From contig NZ_CP060010.1 in assembly GCF_017798205.1 (NCBI RefSeq), forward strand, positions 744,001 through 808,000: 64,000 nucleotides of DNA, read 5' to 3'. The stretch comes from Cognatishimia activa. Its GTDB lineage: Bacteria > Pseudomonadota > Alphaproteobacteria > Rhodobacterales > Rhodobacteraceae. Each line of letters begins with the position of its first letter. Position 1 is the stretch's first letter. The position numbers and the translations under genes are program-made. Positions 7,872-17,093 of the stretch are shown here, piece after piece. The notes under the pieces were generated by a model. The model made no database searches, was not told where the DNA came from, and worked only from the letters and a program-made list of their open reading frames with translations.

Positions 7872-8789
7872 ATGCAAATCTACCTGCCAATTGCTGAAGT
7901 CTCGGTGAACGCTTTCCTGCTGCTTGGATTGGGCGGCATGGTGGGTGTGCTTTCCGGAATGTTTGGCGTAGGCGGCGGCTTCTTGATGACGCCGCTTTTG
8001 TTTTTCATAGGCATCCCTCCGGCGGTGGCCGTGGCGACCGAAGCCAACCAGATCGTGGCCTCATCCTTCTCGGGCGTGCTGGCGCATTTCAAACGGCGCA
8101 CGGTGGATTTGAAGATGGGCTGCGTGCTCTTGGTCGGAGGCCTCACCGGCGCGGCTTTGGGCGTGGTGATCTTCAACTATCTGAAATCGCTGGGGCAGGT
8201 CGAACTGCTGGTGCAGCTTTGCTATGTCATTTTCCTGGGCATCATCGGCAGCCTGATGTTTGTCGAGAGCCTGAACGCTCTGCGCCGCTCTAGTCGCAAC
8301 GCGGCTCCGGTCAAACGCAAGAACCACACTTGGGTACATGGGCTGCCGTTTAAGATGCGGTTCCGTGTATCGGGGCTCTATATCTCAGTGATCCCGCCGC
8401 TACTGGTGGGCCTGCTGGTCGGCGTTTTGTCGGCGATCATGGGCGTCGGTGGCGGATTCATCATGGTGCCTGCGATGATCTATCTACTGGGTATGCCGAC
8501 GAAAGTTGTGATCGGCACCTCGCTCTTTCAGATCATCTTCGTCACAGCCTTCACCACGCTGCTGCATGCCACCACGAACTACACGGTCGATATGGCTCTG
8601 GCGGTGCTTTTGCTGATCGGCGGCGTCATTGGAGCACAGATCGGCGCGGTCATCGGCACGCGCCTGAAGGCCGAGCAATTGCGCATCCTTCTGGCGATCC
8701 TCGTGCTGGTGGTTTGCGGCAAGCTGGCGTTTGACTTGCTGGTCATGCCCAGCGAGCTCTTCACCCTTGGCGTGGCAGGAGGTCACTGA
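7872..8789 (+). CDS. TSUP (TauE/SafE) family permease
   Basis: Inner-membrane anion exporter/importer of the TSUP family, 305 aa, with two internal repeats of about four membrane segments. Each repeat opens with the family motif: GMFGVGGGFLMTPLL near residue 30 and IMGVGGGFIMVPAM near residue 192. A cytoplasmic basic loop (RRSSRNAAPVKRKNH) separates them. Family members move sulfite, sulfoacetate or related organosulfur anions. The following gene overlaps by one base and encodes a TIGR02186 protein, a pairing typical of Rhodobacterales. The actual substrate is unknown. Confidence 0.88.
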   Translation: MQIYLPIAEVSVNAFLLLGLGGMVGVLSGMFGVGGGFLMTPLLFFIGIPPAVAVATEANQIVASSFSGVLAHFKRRTVDLKMGCVLLVGGLTGAALGVVIFNYLKSLGQVELLVQLCYVIFLGIIGSLMFVESLNALRRSSRNAAPVKRKNHTWVHGLPFKMRFRVSGLYISVIPPLLVGLLVGVLSAIMGVGGGFIMVPAMIYLLGMPTKVVIGTSLFQIIFVTAFTTLLHATTNYTVDMALAVLLLIGGVIGAQIGAVIGTRLKAEQLRILLAILVLVVCGKLAFDLLVMPSELFTLGVAGGH

Positions 8790-9553
8790 TGCTGCGTCTT
8801 GTGAGCCTTTTGATCTGCCTCGCCCTACCTGCCATGGCGCAAGAAGGCGTGGTGTTGGGCCTCAGCCAGAACCGCGTGGCAATCACGGCGAATTTCGACG
8901 GGTCCGAGATCCTCGTATTTGGCGCAGTGAAACGCGAAGAGGCCATCCCGGACGGCCCACCCATCGAAGTCATTGTCACAGCCTCAGGCCCGAAGGAACC
9001 TATTGTGGTGCGCCGCAAAGAAAAGCGGTTCGGGATCTGGGTGAACACGGACTCCGTCACGGTGGACGAAGCACCCAGTTTCTATGCCGTGGCCACCAGC
9101 GGGCCGTTTGATGAGATCATCAGCTCTGTCGAAGACCTACGGCACGAAATCTCGATCCGCGAGTCGATCCGCTCTGTTGGGGCGGATATGAACATCAAAG
9201 ACGCTCAGGATTTTGCCGAGGCCGTTGCCCGTATCCGCGAGAACAACGGGCTGTATTCCCTGCGCGAAGGCACCGTGGATGTGGCCGAACAGACGCTGTT
9301 CCGAACCTCGATTGATATGCCGGCGAACCTGACCGAGGGCGACTACGCAACCCGCGTCTTCCTATTGCGCGACAAGCAGGTGGTGGCGGCCTATGAAACC
9401 AAAATCGACGTGCGCAAAGTGGGGCTAGAACGGTTCCTCTATAACCTCTCGCGCCAGCAACCGCTGATCTATGGTCTGTTGTCCCTGGCGATTGCGATTG
9501 CCGCTGGCTGGGGCGCGTCTGCCTTCTTCCGCTTTGTGCGGCAAGGCTCCTAA
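8789..9553 (+). CDS. TIGR02186 family membrane-anchored periplasmic protein
   Basis: Conserved alphaproteobacterial protein of unknown function, 254 aa. It has a signal peptide (MLRLVSLLICLALPAMAQ), a large periplasmic beta-rich domain, and a single C-terminal membrane helix near residues 228-247 ending in a short basic tail. It therefore looks anchored with its bulk in the periplasm. Its one-base overlap with the TSUP permease suggests an accessory subunit or periplasmic partner for that transporter; this is inference from linkage. It converges on the SDR gene with only five bases between the stops. Confidence 0.82.
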   Translation: MLRLVSLLICLALPAMAQEGVVLGLSQNRVAITANFDGSEILVFGAVKREEAIPDGPPIEVIVTASGPKEPIVVRRKEKRFGIWVNTDSVTVDEAPSFYAVATSGPFDEIISSVEDLRHEISIRESIRSVGADMNIKDAQDFAEAVARIRENNGLYSLREGTVDVAEQTLFRTSIDMPANLTEGDYATRVFLLRDKQVVAAYETKIDVRKVGLERFLYNLSRQQPLIYGLLSLAIAIAAGWGASAFFRFVRQGS

Positions 9554-9558
9554 GTCGC

Positions 9559-10293
9559 TTAGCCTCGGCCCATAAAGGGCATCTTGCTGGCCATCACCGT
9601 CATGAACTGCACATTCGCCTCGGCGGGCAATTCTGCCATATGCAGCACCAAACGCGCGGCGTCCTGCGGGTCCATAGAGGGCATGACCTCGGAATCCGGA
9701 TTTTCCGCCTGAGCACGGGCATTGAGGTCAGCGACCATCTCGGTGCGGGCGTTGCCGATGTCGATCTGGCTGGTGGTGATGTCATGCGCGCGACCATCCA
9801 GAGCGAGGCTCCGCGTTAGGCCTGTGATAGCATGTTTGCTGGTCGTGTAGCACACCGACCCCGGGCGCGGGCTGTGGGCGCTGAGAGAGCCGTTGTTGAT
9901 GATCCGCCCCCCCTTGGGATTTTGCGATTTCATCTGCGCATAGGCGAGTTGGGCCGCAATGAACATGCCGCGGACATTGACGTTCAACACATGATCGAAC
10001 TCATCCAAATCGACGCTATCGATTTCTCCGCTTGGACCAAAGGTGCCTGCGTTGTTGAAAAGAACGTCAATGCGTCCCGTGAAGCTGACGAACCGCTCAA
10101 CGGCCGCTTTCATGCCTGCAGCATCAGTAACATCCACAGGCAATGCCACCGCGTGTTTGTTGCGCTTGGCGACATCCATCAAAACCTCGCCGCGCCGAGC
10201 GATCATGCCGACGGTCCAGCCCTGTTCCAGAAAGGCTTCAGCCGTGGTCTTACCAATGCCCGAGCTTGCGCCCGTGATCAGGATGCTTTTCAT
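9559..10293 (-). CDS. Short-chain dehydrogenase/reductase (SDR)
   Basis: Classical SDR, 244 aa, NAD(P)-dependent oxidoreductase of unknown substrate. The Rossmann motif GASSGIG is at residues 8-14, NNAG at 80-83, a catalytic serine near 136-138, and YTTSK gives Tyr149 and Lys153. An Arg-Arg pair after the second strand (ARRGE) favours NADP(H). The start ATG overlaps the stop of the upstream helicase gene by four bases, so the two are co-transcribed. The pairing gives no clear pathway. Confidence 0.88.
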   Translation of the reverse strand: MKSILITGASSGIGKTTAEAFLEQGWTVGMIARRGEVLMDVAKRNKHAVALPVDVTDAAGMKAAVERFVSFTGRIDVLFNNAGTFGPSGEIDSVDLDEFDHVLNVNVRGMFIAAQLAYAQMKSQNPKGGRIINNGSLSAHSPRPGSVCYTTSKHAITGLTRSLALDGRAHDITTSQIDIGNARTEMVADLNARAQAENPDSEVMPSMDPQDAARLVLHMAELPAEANVQFMTVMASKMPFMGRG

Positions 10294-11813
10294 GTCTGTT
10301 CCTCCAAAGTCAGTGGCGCTGGCGCCACGGCCAGATCGTCAATGCGTAGGGCCTCTGTAGGTTTTGCCAAACGGTTCCTCACGACCCAGTAGAGCCGTTC
10401 CTGCGCCCGCGTGATCGCAACATAAGCAAGACGTTTCCACAAAGGTTGGCCAGCCTCAACCCGCCCCATACGGGCGGCCACAAATAGGTCTGGCGCAAAG
10501 ACTTGCACGTTTTCCCATTGCGAGCCCTGCGCCTTGTGAATGGTCACAGCAGCCCCATGCAGAAAGGTCGCGCCCATGCGGGCCGCATAGGGAATGAAGG
10601 GCTCTTCTTCGTCAGGCTTTTCGATTTTCACGATAGAAGCGGCTGAGACCTGCGGATCCTCGGCCCCCATCACATGCAGGCGCGAAAACCCGGGTTTGCG
10701 GCCCGGGCCGAGGTAGACAACCTGCGCGCCCTTGATCAGGCCGCGTGCCTCAAGATCCAGCCGCTTTTTGCGGTGTTTCATCGGCAGCTCAATGCCGTCA
10801 CAAATCAACGGCTCGCCTTCCAGCAACATATCCTCAGGCGCGCCTTGCACCATGCGGAAAGCGTTGATCAACCGCACGCGCGTGGCGTTGCGCCAGACCA
10901 GAACCGGAGAACGCGCCATCAGGTCGACCTCGACCCTTTGGGCATAGACCACGCGGTCGTCTTGGCGGGATTTTTCCTCAACCAGTCGCTCGAAATCTTC
11001 AAAGCCTAGAGCGGGATCGGCCAAAGCATGGGCCAGATCGAGGATCGGGTTATCCGCGTCCTGACGGTGAATCCGTTCCAACGAAAATTTCGCCTTCTCG
11101 GGCAGCTTATCAAAAACCATTGAGCCCGATTGATTGACCGGGGCGAGCTGGGCGGGATCTCCGAACATAATGAGGGTCGGAAAGATCTCTTTGAGGTCTT
11201 CGAACTGTTTGTCGTCCAGCATCGAGGCCTCGTCGACCAGCCCCACATCCAGCGGATCATCGCGGCGCTTCCAGCCGGTAATGAAGTCAGATCCACGCAA
11301 TCCGGCAGCGGCCAAAGCCCCCGGAATGGATTTGTTCTGTTGATAGAAGGCATGGGCGCGATCCAGCGCCTCATCTGTCAGGCCTTCGATCTGGGGGCGT
11401 TCGCCATTTTCGGCCAGCCACTCGGCGATCTTTTCGTATTCGGGATCATAGACCGGGCTGTAGAGAATGCGGTGAATGGTGGTCGCGGGCACGCCGCGGT
11501 TGCGCAACACGCTGGCGGCTTTGTTGGTCGGCGCGAGGACCGCAAGGGTGCGGGCGTCTTTGCTTTTGCGGCCCTCGAAATCGCCAGAGACGACCTTGAG
11601 GCCTGCCTCGGTCAGCGCGTTCACCAGCTCGGCCAGCAACAGGGTTTTGCCAGATCCGGCTTTTCCCATAACGGCCGCAACTGAAAGTTTGCCGCCCTGC
11701 GGAGGCAGCAGCAGACTCTCATCAAGGTCGACGCCCGCGCCCTTGAGAATGGTCGATATCTGATCATAGGCCTCGGCCTGATCGGAAGAAAGCGTGAGCG
11801 CCGTCGTGGTCAT
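10290..11813 (-). CDS. RecD/Pif1-like superfamily 1 DNA helicase
   Basis: ATP-dependent helicase of 507 aa. Walker A GKAGSGKT is at residues 50-57, Walker B-type DEASML near 215, motif III GDPAQLAPV near 240. The C-terminal UvrD_C_2-like part carries TIHKAQGSQWENVQVF and YVAITRAQERLYW. This layout matches the stand-alone RecD-like helicases of alphaproteobacteria, not RecD of a RecBCD complex, as no recB or recC is present. A role in repair or 5'-3' unwinding is expected from the family but not shown here. The SDR gene follows with an ATGA overlap. Confidence 0.88.
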   Translation of the reverse strand: MTTTALTLSSDQAEAYDQISTILKGAGVDLDESLLLPPQGGKLSVAAVMGKAGSGKTLLLAELVNALTEAGLKVVSGDFEGRKSKDARTLAVLAPTNKAASVLRNRGVPATTIHRILYSPVYDPEYEKIAEWLAENGERPQIEGLTDEALDRAHAFYQQNKSIPGALAAAGLRGSDFITGWKRRDDPLDVGLVDEASMLDDKQFEDLKEIFPTLIMFGDPAQLAPVNQSGSMVFDKLPEKAKFSLERIHRQDADNPILDLAHALADPALGFEDFERLVEEKSRQDDRVVYAQRVEVDLMARSPVLVWRNATRVRLINAFRMVQGAPEDMLLEGEPLICDGIELPMKHRKKRLDLEARGLIKGAQVVYLGPGRKPGFSRLHVMGAEDPQVSAASIVKIEKPDEEEPFIPYAARMGATFLHGAAVTIHKAQGSQWENVQVFAPDLFVAARMGRVEAGQPLWKRLAYVAITRAQERLYWVVRNRLAKPTEALRIDDLAVAPAPLTLEEQT

Positions 11814-11913
11814 GGCGCGAACTTACGCGCTGCTGTGTGAAACCGCCAGAGCGAAGCCGTTAACAGCAGGTGAAGATTTGCGTTCAACAACGTCCCGCAG
11901 ACCGCCAAATGCC

Positions 11914-12114
11914 CTAGTGTCGCGTGGTCACCCGCCGCCCCATGTCACTGGCCTGTCGCGTCGAGATTTCCGCAGCGGCCAAGAGCGTCACATCTTCGAG
12001 TTCAGACGCCAATTTGTGCAGCCCATTGGCATGTGAAAACGTCCTTAGGTCGGAAAGAACGTCGATGATCCAGTCATATGTCCTGTCATCCACAGGAGGG
12101 GCAATACGTGGCAT
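11914..12114 (-). CDS. Small conserved-type hypothetical protein (66 aa)
   Basis: Not recognised. The ATG at 12114 is preceded by AAGGGT at good distance, and the product begins MPRIAPPVDDRTYDWIIDVL. It is a soluble, mostly helical, acidic protein with no cysteines and no membrane segment. A longer in-frame version beginning at 12159 lacks a ribosome site. It lies upstream of the helicase in the same direction, 100 bases away, and downstream of the ccr terminator. Codon use fits the genome, which supports a real gene. Confidence 0.62.
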   Translation of the reverse strand: MPRIAPPVDDRTYDWIIDVLSDLRTFSHANGLHKLASELEDVTLLAAAEISTRQASDMGRRVTTRH

Positions 12115-12199
12115 TTGGTGACCCTTGCTTAAGGGGGGCGTCAAAATTGATCGCCACAAAGCTCTGGCGTCACAACTCTAGCAGGTCACTGGTTTCCTA

Positions 12200-12241
12200 A
12201 AAGTAAACTCGCCCGAGCGATCTTGCGATCACCCGGGCGAG
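12200..12241 (-). terminator. Intrinsic terminator of ccr
   Basis: On the minus strand a 15-bp stem (12241-12227 with 12222-12208) closes on a GCAA tetraloop and includes two G-U wobbles. The sequence TTTACTTTT follows. It starts 23 bases after the ccr stop codon. GNRA loop, long stem and T-run make this one of the clearest terminators in the window. Confidence 0.85.
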
Positions 12242-12264
12242 CTCCGAGGAAAAGTCGTTAGACC

Positions 12265-13557
12265 TTAGGAATTCGGACCGGCGTCCAGAACTTCTTGCAA
12301 TGTTGTCAGACCTTTTTGAGGGGACTGAACCAGAGCCGCCATATTGCCCGGAGGGTGCTGGTTGTTCATCATCATGGTATGCGCATCAGGGATGGTATCC
12401 CATGTGAAGGTTTCAGACAGGAACGGCTGAATGCGTTTTTCGATCATCATCTGGTTCGCTGCTGCGGCCTGCTTAAGGTGCGCAAAGTGGCTGCCCTGCA
12501 GACGCTTCTGGTGCATCCAAGTGTAACGCACGTCAAAGGTCAGGTTATAGCCGGTGGTGCCCGCACAGATCACGACCATGCCGCCTTTTTTACAAACGAG
12601 GTTGGAAACCGGGAAAGTGGTCTCTCCGGGGTGTTCAAAGACGATGTCAACGTTGTTGCCCTTGCCGGTGATGTCCCAGATCGCCTTGCCGAAACGGCGC
12701 GCTTCTTTGAACCACACGTCATATTCTGGCGTGTTCACAGTGGGCAGCTGACCCCAGCAAGAGAAATCCTTGCGGTTGATAACGCCTTTCGCGCCCAGAC
12801 CCATGACAAAGTCACGCTTGCTTTCGTCAGAAATCACACCAATCGCATTCGCGCCGGCAGCCGTGATCAACTGCACCGCATAGGTACCCAGACCGCCGGA
12901 TGCGCCCCAAACCAGAACGTTCTGACCTGGCTTCAGATCATGTGGCGCGTGGCCAAACAGCATACGGTAGGCGGTCGCCAGCGTCAGCGTATAGCACGCC
13001 GCCTCTTCCCAGGTCAGGTGCTTTGGACGGCGCAGCAGCTGTTGTGCTTGTACACGGGTGAACTGTGCAAAAGAGCCGTCAGGGGTCTCGTAACCCCAGA
13101 TCCGCTGGCTGTTGGAGTACATTGGGTCGCCGCCGTTGCATTCCTCGTCGTCGCCGTCGTCCTGGTTACAGTGGATGATGACCTCATCGCCCACTTTCCA
13201 GTTCTTAACCTTTTCGCCAACGGCCCAAACGATGCCAGAGGCATCAGAGCCCGCGATATGATACGGCTCGCCATGGCCATCAAACGGGGAAATCGGCTTG
13301 CCCAGGCCTGCCCAAACACCGTTGTAGTTGATGCCTGCTGCCATCACGAGCACCAGAACGTCGTTGGAATCAAGCTTAGGGGTTTCCACGACCTCTACCT
13401 GGAAGGATTTCTCAGGCTCGCCGTGACGCTCGCGGCGGATCGCCCAAGCGTACATCTCTTTGGGCACATAGCCCATCGGAGGGATTTCCCCCAGCTCATA
13501 CAGGTCTTTCTCAGGCGCCGTGTAGATCGGCTGGCCGGCTTGTGTGTCCAGAGCCAT
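12265..13557 (-). CDS. ccr: Crotonyl-CoA carboxylase/reductase
   Basis: Key carboxylating enzyme of the ethylmalonyl-CoA pathway: crotonyl-CoA + CO2 + NADPH to (2S)-ethylmalonyl-CoA. The 430-aa protein belongs to the medium-chain dehydrogenase/reductase family. GINYNGVWAGLGKP (about residues 75-88) is the conserved substrate/CO2 pocket region. WGYETPDGSFAQF (about 160-172) and the Rossmann motif VWGASGGLGTYAVQL are typical of Ccr. The acidic insert CNQDDGDDEECNGGDPM also marks carboxylating Ccr. It is transcribed alone, away from ecm, and ends at a strong terminator. A near match to CTGCGATGCAG lies 25-35 bases upstream of its start. Confidence 0.97.
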   Translation of the reverse strand: MALDTQAGQPIYTAPEKDLYELGEIPPMGYVPKEMYAWAIRRERHGEPEKSFQVEVVETPKLDSNDVLVLVMAAGINYNGVWAGLGKPISPFDGHGEPYHIAGSDASGIVWAVGEKVKNWKVGDEVIIHCNQDDGDDEECNGGDPMYSNSQRIWGYETPDGSFAQFTRVQAQQLLRRPKHLTWEEAACYTLTLATAYRMLFGHAPHDLKPGQNVLVWGASGGLGTYAVQLITAAGANAIGVISDESKRDFVMGLGAKGVINRKDFSCWGQLPTVNTPEYDVWFKEARRFGKAIWDITGKGNNVDIVFEHPGETTFPVSNLVCKKGGMVVICAGTTGYNLTFDVRYTWMHQKRLQGSHFAHLKQAAAANQMMIEKRIQPFLSETFTWDTIPDAHTMMMNNQHPPGNMAALVQSPQKGLTTLQEVLDAGPNS

Positions 13558-13581
13558 GTTCGTCTCCTTGCTTCATAAATG

Positions 13582-13592
13582 CCGCGATGCAG
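13582..13592 (-). promoter_or_regulatory. CTGCGATGCAG-like site in the ccr leader
   Basis: CCGCGATGCAG matches 10 of 11 bases of the palindrome found upstream of ecm and mcl2. It lies 25 bases before the ccr ATG. Further TGC/GCA-rich words lie upstream (GTGCGCGCAA at 13621-13630, GCGAATGCAG at 13674-13683). The 13558-13856 gap is otherwise AT-rich with no gene, and must hold divergent promoters for ccr and the EEP gene. Confidence 0.5.
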
Positions 13593-13856
13593 AATCGCGT
13601 TTAACCAGAGAGATACAATCGTGCGCGCAAGATATCAAACAAATATTTGCATTATGGGTAATTTTATTACTTCGCGAATGCAGAAATGTCGCTGCGTGCG
13701 CAAAATCTACGAAAGTATTTTGTTTTTCAAAGTCTTAACGAAATCTTTGGTACGTTAAGAAAATCTTTACCGGAATTTCATCGGGTCGTTGCAAAGCACG
13801 AGTCACATGTGACGCGACGTGGTGCGCAAGATTATTTCAAGACCGAGAGGCCCTTT

Positions 13857-15026
13857 ATGAAACCCATTTTCCTAACCCTCGCGCTGGCACTCGCAGGATC
13901 AGCTCAGGCCGACACCCTCCGGATCGCGACATTCAACGCCTCTCTCAATCGCCAAAATGCGGGCGATCTGCTTGCGGATATCAAAACGGGTGACGCTCAG
14001 GTCGCTGCAGTTGCCGAGATCATTCAACGGGCTCGTCCTGACGTTCTATTGCTGAATGAGTTTGACGATGATCCTACGGCTTTGGCCCTGTTCCAGACAC
14101 TTCTGCAGACCGGGCAGAACACGACGGCGCATGGGGCAGCGCAGCCCATCACCTATTCCGAAACCTTTCGCGCGCCTGTGAATACCGGCGTGCCCTCTGG
14201 CTATGATCTGGATGGCAACGAAGAGATCGGCGGCCCCGGCGATGCCTATGGGTTTGGGTTCTTTCCGGGGCAATATGGGATGACGGTGCTGTCTAACCTG
14301 CCGATCACAAATGCGCGGACGTTTCAGACCTTCCTCTGGAAGGATATGCCAAACAATCTAATGCCTGAGGGTTTCTATAGCCCTGCTGCAGAAGGCATTT
14401 TTCGCCTGTCTTCTAAGAGCCATTGGGATTTGACACTCGATGCTGATGGCACGGAAGTGCATCTATTAGCGGCCCACCCGACCCCTCCGGTCTTTGATGG
14501 GCCAGAAGATCGCAACGGGCGTCGCAACCACGATGAGATCCGGTTCTGGGCCGACTATGTAGAGGGTGCGTCCTATATTTATGACGATGCGGGAACGAAA
14601 GGTGGCCTTGGCGATGGCGCGCATTTCGTGATCGCAGGCGACCTCAACGCAGATCCATTCGACGGCGACTCAACCAATCAAGCCATATTGCAGCTGCTCG
14701 ACCACCCTTTGATCCAGGCTTCCGCGACCCAAGCCCCAGCAAGCGATGGCAGCGCAGAGGCCGCCGACCGGCAGGGAGGGGCCAATAAGCGCCACCGTGG
14801 CCCCGCGGCCTTTGACACGGCAGACTTCGGCTTTGATCGCGACAACCCCGGCACCGACCGTGCTCCCGGCAACTTGCGTGTGGACTATGTTCTCCCCTCC
14901 AAAACGCTCAAAGTCGTAGACTCTGGGATCTACTGGCTGCCCAGCACGGATCCGCTCTTCAAGCTCGCGGAATACCCGACCTCGGACCACCGCCTTGTCT
15001 GGATCGACGTAGACATACCCGAATGA
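13857..15026 (+). CDS. Secreted endonuclease/exonuclease/phosphatase (EEP) family protein
   Basis: Exported metal-dependent phosphoesterase-fold protein, 389 aa, with signal peptide MKPIFLTLALALAGSAQA. EEP core motifs are present: RIATFNASLNRQ near the N-terminus, LLLNEFDDD (metal-binding Glu) near 63-71, AGDLNADPF (Asp/Asn pair) near 262, and the terminal SDHRLVWIDV with the catalytic Asp-His. The ATG at 13857 has GAGAGG before it; an in-frame start 171 bases earlier lacks both a ribosome site and homologous character. Substrate (nucleic acid, phospholipid or phosphosugar) unknown. It sits between ccr and ecm without an obvious link to that pathway. Confidence 0.87.
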   Translation: MKPIFLTLALALAGSAQADTLRIATFNASLNRQNAGDLLADIKTGDAQVAAVAEIIQRARPDVLLLNEFDDDPTALALFQTLLQTGQNTTAHGAAQPITYSETFRAPVNTGVPSGYDLDGNEEIGGPGDAYGFGFFPGQYGMTVLSNLPITNARTFQTFLWKDMPNNLMPEGFYSPAAEGIFRLSSKSHWDLTLDADGTEVHLLAAHPTPPVFDGPEDRNGRRNHDEIRFWADYVEGASYIYDDAGTKGGLGDGAHFVIAGDLNADPFDGDSTNQAILQLLDHPLIQASATQAPASDGSAEAADRQGGANKRHRGPAAFDTADFGFDRDNPGTDRAPGNLRVDYVLPSKTLKVVDSGIYWLPSTDPLFKLAEYPTSDHRLVWIDVDIPE

Positions 15027-15043
15027 CACGACGCCGCATTCTG

Positions 15044-15054
15044 CTGCGATGCAG
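15044..15054 (+). promoter_or_regulatory. CTGCGATGCAG palindrome upstream of ecm
   Basis: Perfect CTGC-N3-GCAG dyad, 66 bases before the ecm ATG and just after the EEP stop. The identical 11-mer occurs 69 bases before mcl2. The form agrees with the CTGC-N3-GCAG site described for PhaR, the polyhydroxybutyrate-sensing regulator, in Rhodobacter/Paracoccus. Binding is inferred. Confidence 0.6.
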
Positions 15055-15119
15055 CGATTGACAACGGTACGAAATTTCTCATAAGTGGTCCGCAACGCAA
15101 TTTTATTGCCGAGGCCTAA

Positions 15120-17090
15120 ATGACTGAGACACCCACCCGCGACCGCCCATGGTTGATCCGTACCTACGCTGGACACTCCACTGCGAAGGCATCCAACGCG
15201 CTTTATCGCTCGAACCTTGAGAAAGGCCAAACCGGCCTTTCCGTCGCTTTCGACCTACCCACTCAAACCGGGTATGACAGCGACCACGTGCTGTCGCGCG
15301 GCGAAGTCGGGAAAGTGGGCGTGCCCGTCTGCCATCTGGGTGATATGCGGACGCTGTTTGACCAGATCCCTCTGGAACAAATGAACACCTCGATGACGAT
15401 CAACGCCACGGCCCCCTGGCTCTTGGCGCTCTACATCGCGACCGCAGAGGAACAGGGCGCGGATGTCAGCAAGTTGCAGGGCACGGTTCAGAATGATCTG
15501 ATCAAAGAATACCTGAGCCGCGGCACCTATATTTGCCCGCCAAAACCGTCACTTAAGATGATCGCGGACGTCGCGGAATATTGCTATTCCAACGTGCCCA
15601 AATGGAACCCGATGAACGTCTGTTCCTATCACCTGCAAGAGGCAGGCGCGACGCCGGAACAGGAATTGGCCTTTGCTTTGGCGACCGCGCAGGCGGTTCT
15701 GGACACATTGAAACCGCGCGTCCCTGCCGAGGATTTCGGCCCCATGGTGGCCCGCATTTCCTTCTTTGTGAACGCCGGCATTCGGTTTGTCACCGAGATG
15801 TGCAAAATGCGCGCTTTCGTCGAACTCTGGGACGAGATCTGTCAGGAGCGCTACGGCGTCGAAAACCCCAAACACCGCCGCTTCCGCTATGGCGTTCAGG
15901 TGAACTCACTGGGCCTGACCGAGCAGCAGCCTGAAAACAACGTCTACCGTATTCTGATCGAAATGCTGGCCGTGACCCTGTCCAAAAAGGCGCGCGCCCG
16001 CGCTGTGCAGCTGCCTGCTTGGAACGAGGCTCTAGGCCTGCCGCGCCCCTGGGATCAGCAATGGTCTATGCGCATGCAGCAAATCATGGCGTATGAGACT
16101 GACCTCTTGGAATATGACGACCTCTTCGACAACAACCCTGCGGTGGATCGCAAGGTGGCCGAGCTGAAAGACGGCGCACGTCACGAGCTCGCGAACCTAG
16201 AATCCATGGGCGGTGCCATCGAGGCCATCGACTATATGAAGGGCCGTCTGGTGGAATCCAACTCCGCCCGCCTGAACCGCATCGAAGCAGGCGAAACCGT
16301 CGTTGTCGGTGTGAACAAATGGCAGCAGGGCGAGGCCAGCCCTCTGATGACCGGAGACGGTGGCATCATGGTCGTGGATCCCGCGGTCGAGGCAGAACAG
16401 ATCGACCGCCTCAACGAATGGCGTGCGGGTCGCGACGCGGAGCGCGTTGAAAAAGCGCTGGCTGCGCTACGCGAAGATGCGAAGGCGGGCAAAAACATCA
16501 TGCCAGCCTCCATTGAGGCCGCGAAGGCTGGCGTCACAACCGGTGAATGGGCAGCTCAGATGCGGTCGATCCATGGCGAATACCGTGGCCCGACTGGCGT
16601 CTCGTTGAACCCGTCGAACATGACCGAAGGTCTTGATGATTTGCGCCACGCGGTCGATAGCGTCAGCGACCGCCTCGGCCGCCGCCTCAAGTTCGTGATC
16701 GGCAAACCGGGCCTTGATGGGCACTCAAACGGTGCCGAACAAATCGCCTGCCGCGCGCGCGATGTGGGTATGGATATCTCTTACGATGGTATCCGCCTGA
16801 CGCCTGAAGAGATCGTTTCTAAGGCACGCGAAGACGAGGCGCATGTGGTGGGTCTCTCGATCCTCTCAGGATCCCACATCCCTCTGGTCGAAGACCTCAT
16901 GGCACGGATGCGCAACGAAGGCCTCGGAAATATCCCAGTGATCGTGGGTGGCATTATCCCAGACGAGGATGCAGACCGCCTGCGCGCCATGGGCGTCGCG
17001 CGCGTCTATACGCCGAAGGACTTCGAGTTGAACACGATCATGGGCGACATCGTCACCCTCGCCGACCCGCAATCGGTGGCAGCGGAATAA
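15120..17090 (+). CDS. ecm: (2R)-Ethylmalonyl-CoA mutase, B12-dependent
   Basis: Adenosylcobalamin enzyme that converts (2R)-ethylmalonyl-CoA to (2S)-methylsuccinyl-CoA. It has 656 aa: a TIM-barrel mutase domain (about 1-500) then a cobalamin-binding domain (about 520-645). The B12 motif D-G-H-S-N-G places the lower axial ligand at His535. The N-terminus RDRPWLIRTYAGHSTA followed by the segment TGLSVAFDLPTQTGYDSDH is typical of the Ecm/MeaA clade; methylmalonyl-CoA mutases are longer (about 710 aa). Linkage to ccr, mch and mcl2 supports Ecm. Its stop is three bases from the stop of the convergent DUF4329 gene. Confidence 0.95.
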   Translation: MTETPTRDRPWLIRTYAGHSTAKASNALYRSNLEKGQTGLSVAFDLPTQTGYDSDHVLSRGEVGKVGVPVCHLGDMRTLFDQIPLEQMNTSMTINATAPWLLALYIATAEEQGADVSKLQGTVQNDLIKEYLSRGTYICPPKPSLKMIADVAEYCYSNVPKWNPMNVCSYHLQEAGATPEQELAFALATAQAVLDTLKPRVPAEDFGPMVARISFFVNAGIRFVTEMCKMRAFVELWDEICQERYGVENPKHRRFRYGVQVNSLGLTEQQPENNVYRILIEMLAVTLSKKARARAVQLPAWNEALGLPRPWDQQWSMRMQQIMAYETDLLEYDDLFDNNPAVDRKVAELKDGARHELANLESMGGAIEAIDYMKGRLVESNSARLNRIEAGETVVVGVNKWQQGEASPLMTGDGGIMVVDPAVEAEQIDRLNEWRAGRDAERVEKALAALREDAKAGKNIMPASIEAAKAGVTTGEWAAQMRSIHGEYRGPTGVSLNPSNMTEGLDDLRHAVDSVSDRLGRRLKFVIGKPGLDGHSNGAEQIACRARDVGMDISYDGIRLTPEEIVSKAREDEAHVVGLSILSGSHIPLVEDLMARMRNEGLGNIPVIVGGIIPDEDADRLRAMGVARVYTPKDFELNTIMGDIVTLADPQSVAAE

Positions 17091-17093
17091 AAG

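Noticed and set aside
12295-13578. Long plus-strand open frame (427 codons) opposite ccr
   Set aside because: Its product is a His/Arg/Gln-rich shadow of a highly conserved gene on the other strand; no ribosome site and no known fold.
15120-17090. Naming this gene methylmalonyl-CoA mutase
   Set aside because: Length (656 aa), N-terminal signature and clustering with ccr and mch indicate ethylmalonyl-CoA mutase.
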